Assembly (NCBI RefSeq): GCF_901709675.1 | Contig: NC_051105.1 | Location: forward strand, 7,679,104 to 7,743,103 | Direction: 5' to 3' | From: Syngnathus acus | Taxonomy: Eukaryota > Chordata > Actinopteri > Syngnathiformes > Syngnathidae | Length of the DNA stretch: 64,000 nucleotides | Part shown: in pieces, positions 51,001-64,000 of the stretch | How positions within the stretch are numbered: the stretch's first letter is position 1 | How the letters are laid out: every line of letters starts with the position of its first letter | The notes under the pieces: generated by a model | The model's input: only the letters and a program-made list of their open reading frames with translations | What the model was told of the DNA's origin: nothing | Database searches by the model: none | Position numbers and translations under genes: made by a program

Positions 51001-51888
51001 AGAAGAGCTTGCCACCGGGGTGGGTAATTCGTGGATGAGACCGTTTCAGCATCTGGAGCTAACCCATTTCTTTGCTTGACTTGCATGCTGTGTGTGTTTT
51101 TATGTGTAGATGGTGCGTGTCTTCTCCCTGAAGGGGATGACCAGTAAGCTGTTTGGCCAGGAGAGCCAGGAGCAGAGGGAGAGCAGACTGGCGGCCTTGG
51201 AGCAGAGCATCCAGGAGGGAGAGCAGATGCTCAAGGAGAAAAACGCAGAGTGCCAGTGAGCTCATATCCTCCACATTGTTTGCTCGGCGTTATCTTTAGT
51301 GGTTGTCCGTGGGAAAAAAAAGTGATCCGGGGCCTTCTATTATTGAGAGCTGGCATCTGTCGTTCTTTACAGAGAGTTTGTGCAAACAGCCTGGGAAGAC
51401 ATTGAGCGTTTTAAGGAGCAGAAGGACAGAGATCTACGCGAGGCACTCATCAGCTATGCTATTATGCAAATTAGCATGTGTAAGAAGGTAGGTTTGGTGG
51501 GACACTACAGCAGGTACGCCAGCACAATCTAGTGAGAATCAATTCAGGAGCTTTTCTGTAGGCAGAGATGTATCATTTTGTTCCTCGCATACGCTGGTGC
51601 ATTTTAGTAGGTTTGTTTATTTGGGAAAAAGGTATTGGAGGGAAGGCCACTATTTGAAGAAATGCAATCAAATTTAAAATTCTACCTTTATGAAAATCTT
51701 ATTGTTCCATTTAGCTAATGGTTATCCTATGAAAGTGAATGAGCTCACCTCTGAACTGAGTTAGTTAGAGTTACTAGCTTTTTGTTTTTGCTTGAGGGGT
51801 ATATTTATTAAGTTTTTGTCGTAATTTTGATGTGCCGCAGGGTATCCAGGTCTGGTCCAATGCCAAGGAGTGTTTCAACAAAATGTGA
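48053..51888 (+). CDS. snx4: Sorting nexin-4 (complete, 14 coding exons)
   Basis: Exons: 48053-48145, 48787-48911, 49063-49204, 49272-49421, 49571-49618, 49873-49928, 50028-50100, 50246-50307, 50486-50551, 50663-50752, 50920-51019, 51110-51255, 51373-51487, 51841-51888; 1314 nt, 437 aa (human about 450). SNX4 is a PX-BAR protein on early and recycling endosomes that returns transferrin receptor, and SNAREs such as ATG9 machinery, from degradation. The PX domain spans about residues 38-165, with the PI3P-binding WRRYSEFELL, the proline loop PPLPEKR and RRRVGLENFL. The BAR region includes RVRARVADRLYGVYK, GNYGRVFSEW, LEEEEHYADQLKEYLFY, CRKHELIQYE and the tail KGIQVWSNAKECFNKM. The N-terminal tail (31 aa in exon 1) is divergent and acidic, as in the family. 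All junctions are in phase with GT-AG ends. Confidence 0.97.
48570..48700 (+). repeat. SINE-like repeat fragment in snx4 intron 1
   Basis: Words 'gcgcctgcctcacagtcaga', 'ggagtttgtggagtttcttc' and 'aacttcctccaacgtt' are a degraded copy of the common fish repeat described at 40615-40800. Confidence 0.6.
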
Positions 51889-52034
51889 GCCACTTTCCAG
51901 CCAATCAGCACCCCAGCCAAAAATCAATACCTCAAACTTTGGTACCACTCTGGTCAGTTGATGTCTGGCTAGTCTGTTGGAGATAAACTCTCATTGTGAA
52001 TCATTTGGTCCAATCCTCCGCGCTCCAAATCCAG

Positions 52035-52098
52035 GTTTGTCAACAACTTCTCTCAGCATGATGTGGAAGAATTTCATCCACTGAGAAAGTACATGTGA
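52035..52098 (+). CDS. snx4: Candidate alternative terminal exon of snx4
   Basis: The exon-14 stop context AAAATGTGAGC can also be read as a donor, AAAAT|GTGAGC (51884/51885). An acceptor ctccaaatccag at 52033-52034 opens a frame that joins in phase: ATG is rebuilt as AT|G, followed by FVNNFSQHDVEEF, then HPLRKYM and a stop at 52096-52098. The isoform would be 457 aa. The frame, both splice sites and the stop are seen directly; use of the exon is inference. Confidence 0.45.
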
Positions 52099-52146
52099 CG
52101 CTCAAGACTGAAGTACGTTCCATTTGGGGTTTTTCCTGGTCCAAAT

Positions 52147-52283
52147 CAGGGGTGGGGAACCAACAGCTCATGGGCTATATGCGACCTGCGAGAGAGCATT
52201 TGATCTGACGTAAACTTCTCAAATCAAATAAAGCCTCAAAATAATTGAAGTGGGCTTGGGGGGAATCGTGTTCCCTACCCCTG
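52147..52283. mobile_element. Short hAT-like MITE in snx4 3' UTR
   Basis: Inverted ends CAGGGGTGGGGAAC (52147-52160) and GTTCCCTACCCCTG (52270-52283) match with one mismatch. Flanking octamers gtccaaat and atcgaaat agree at six of eight positions, consistent with an old 8-bp target duplication. AATAAA at 52227-52232 lies inside and another at 52289-52294 just outside. Confidence 0.7.
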
Positions 52284-53260
52284 ATCGAAATAAACTGCAA
52301 TTCATTGTGTCAAATACATAAGCTTGATAAGAAATGTTTCATTACTCAGCCAAAGCCTTTAAAGTTTTGACATGTTCTGATAAGGAGTAAATAATTAATT
52401 TAGAGTAATTTATTACGACATGTTCTAATGTGCAAATAAATCGCAGAGAGTGAGAGGTCCTGTTTGGTGTGTTGTATACTTTTTTTTTTGAATGACTGAA
52501 ACTTGCCACGCCTACCAATTGTCCCATCAAGCAGGTTACCAAAGCATGCATGCGCTGTACATGTTGGCCTTTAACAATCAATTGAAGACATCACAAAAAC
52601 TGCACACAAAAAAATCTGATCAAATTGTGGATCAGAAACATACTGTTAAAGCTTTCTGTTGTTCATTTGTTTTTTACCGAAATTGGTTTGTTTCTTGGGA
52701 GATCATTTTTGTATGTTATTGTAATCATTGTGGTAAAACACTAATAATAAACATTTCTGTAAAAAACGTGTTCTATGTTTTCTATTCAGACTATTGCTTA
52801 TAAGGAAGATGGTGTTTTAGGAAATAATAAACTTAATGAGTTCCTGTTATGCATCTGTAAGAATGATTTCGTTGAACGTATAAAATAAATGTGTACACAA
52901 TGCAGGACCATAAAAAAAATTAATGAAATAAACACTTCTATATGTATGCATTTCTTATAATCAATTAATTGATGCCACGTTTCATAATACATTGATTTTA
53001 ATTCCACATTTAATTAAGACATATATTTCATTATTTAACGGTGCATTCATTTGTGTGATGTAATTCTACATTTAATTAATGACATTTTCAATTAAACATT
53101 TCATGATGTATTTATAAATCTTTTTTCTTTTTATAAATGATGCTTCCATTTAGAATCTGTTCAAAGGTATGTGTGTGTGACATTTCTGTCACCACACTCA
53201 ATTGAATGCGTAATTTATGGGCTACAAAACGGCCAGGGGTCTCAATAACATTAACTAACA
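52284..53260 (+). other. snx4-to-CD99-like intergenic region
   Basis: AT-rich DNA with AATAAA at 52289 and 52747 (candidate snx4 ends) and several 'atttaattaa'-type words near 52970-53100. No coding signal is seen. Confidence 0.5.
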
Positions 53261-53540
53261 TGGGTGGGGAGGGGAGCCGGCCGGCTCGTGCCGTGTCTTC
53301 CTCCCGGAGTGCCTGATTTTGAGAGGGGAAAAAACTAGCCCCGCCTACCCTAATAAAGCCCGGAACCTTCCTCCTTCCAATCGAGACAAAAGAAGGAGAA
53401 AGGCGAGGGGAGAAGCTCATCGCAGAATTTTTGGAAACGGCTACCAGAACACAGACACACACGCACACACCCTTCCGAACCTCTGCACCTCATTGTCTAC
53501 CACAACCCGGTGCATTCGAACCGCTGGAAGCTGCGTTCCA
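53260..53540 (+). promoter_or_regulatory. Promoter and 5' UTR of the CD99-like gene
   Basis: A GC-rich patch (gccggccggctcgtgccgtg) is followed by a GC-box-like 'agccccgcctacc', a weak TATA-like 'taataaag' at about 53350, and a purine-rich leader to the ATG at 53541. Confidence 0.4.
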
Positions 53541-63046
<9,506 letters not shown>

Positions 63047-64000
63047 TTTACCGATTTTAATAAATCTTTCCAATAATAAATCAGCAAGATGTTTTTCCCA
63101 GATAGATCAAATGCCTGTGTGCAAATTGTGCAACCCACAGTCTCGCTTATCACTCAAGAAATTTAAGCCTACGCTTTCCCTTAAGCATGTTGAAGCAAGC
63201 ACAGAAACTAGAGCTAGCGTAAACCGTTTCGGTACCAGCGTGGTGAGCTTGTCTGAAAGAAGAGAAGAAATTTCTTCCGGCTCCTGGCAGTGATGTTTGT
63301 CATTTTGCTACACGATGTCTCTGCGAAAGGGATAGCGAGATAGACGTTGTTGTCATGTACCTAAGTTTGTCATGTTTTGTAAATAGCTTTTGGAAACGGC
63401 TTTTTTCAATAGGGCCATAAAGTTTTAAAATAGGCACGCCTACACCTTCAGTATCGCTCTGTATCAGAGATGTGTCATCCGTGGGTTGTGACTCATAGCA
63501 CTCCCACATGAATTTATAACTTAATATCTGACTCGTCATGTCAAACTGTTTGAATGGGTGTTTTTTTATTCCTTTGTTTCATTCCCTCACTTCCCCCACC
63601 TTCCACCCGGCCGACATCCTTCCGCGCCGTCATGGCGGCACGACATCCTGCCATTATATCGACTTAGCAACAAAAATCACTTATTTAAAACAATAAGCCA
63701 AATTAATACCGATTTAATATTGAGTCTGTTGCATAGACTCTGCGAGGTATTAGATAAACGCTGTGTATGACTCGGCATGAAAATTATTCGGATCAGGGTT
63801 GTCATGGTAACCAGGTCAATGCTGTTTTGATGAGTGATAATTACATCATAAGCGAGGTAATGGACTGTTAGCGTTTTAATTTTTAAAAATATCAGCAAAC
63901 ATATTCAGTTCTATTTTTTTTATAACGTTTGGTTTTCTTCTGCACAAATGACTACACAGACAAACCGGAAAGGCTGCAATGATCGTTTTTTGAATGTATT
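63047..64000 (+). other. Region downstream of the CD99-like gene
   Basis: Two AATAAA signals (63059-63064, 63075-63080) sit within 35 bp of the stop and probably end the transcript near 63.1 kb. The remaining 0.9 kb shows no coding or RNA-gene signal that I can recognise. Confidence 0.5.

Overview
The window is vertebrate nuclear DNA, almost certainly from a teleost fish. Five spliced protein-coding genes are recognisable. All lie on the + strand, with GT-AG introns, AT-rich intergenic DNA and fish-type repeats (tRNA-derived SINEs, a truncated LINE, DNA-transposon MITEs with TA target sites, microsatellites). Every exon join reported was checked by reading phase, and each assembled coding sequence is divisible by three. 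No operons, CRISPR arrays or prokaryotic features are present.

Layout. 1-16234: intron of a heparan-sulfate 6-O-sulfotransferase gene (hs6st3-like) whose first exon lies before the window. 16235-16979: its last coding exon, followed by 3' UTR and intergenic DNA rich in MITEs. About 23.8-33.4 kb: mbnl2 (muscleblind-like splicing regulator), nine coding exons and 375 aa, with a probable non-coding first exon near 24.0 kb. 34.6-35.7 kb: a 5'-truncated LINE. 37.4-43.3 kb: rap2a (Ras-family GTPase), two coding exons and 183 aa, with a CCAAT-rich promoter. 44.2-44.9 kb: an old degenerate tandem repeat. 45.2-45.5 kb: a SINE. 47.9-52.1 kb: snx4 (sorting nexin), 14 coding exons and 437 aa, with a possible alternative terminal exon. 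53.3-63.1 kb: a secreted, very acidic Pro/Glu/Ala-rich protein gene (nine coding exons, 344 aa) with a CD99-like motif but no membrane segment.

The order hs6st3-mbnl2-rap2a is the order I know from human 13q32. Protein details (MBNL2-type residues, the RAP2A-type C-terminus) agree with this rather than with the related X-linked set HS6ST2/MBNL3/RAP2C. snx4 maps elsewhere in human (3q21), so a rearrangement boundary lies between rap2a and snx4.

The genes act in unrelated processes: heparan sulfate modification in the Golgi, RNA splicing, small-GTPase signalling, endosomal recycling, and a secreted or extracellular acidic protein. They share a neighbourhood, not a pathway. I found no wholly new system. 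The observations most worth a second look are the snx4 stop codon that doubles as a splice donor, the membrane-less CD99-like gene, the conserved 54-nt mbnl2 exon with its upstream YGCY cluster, and the degenerate minisatellite downstream of rap2a.
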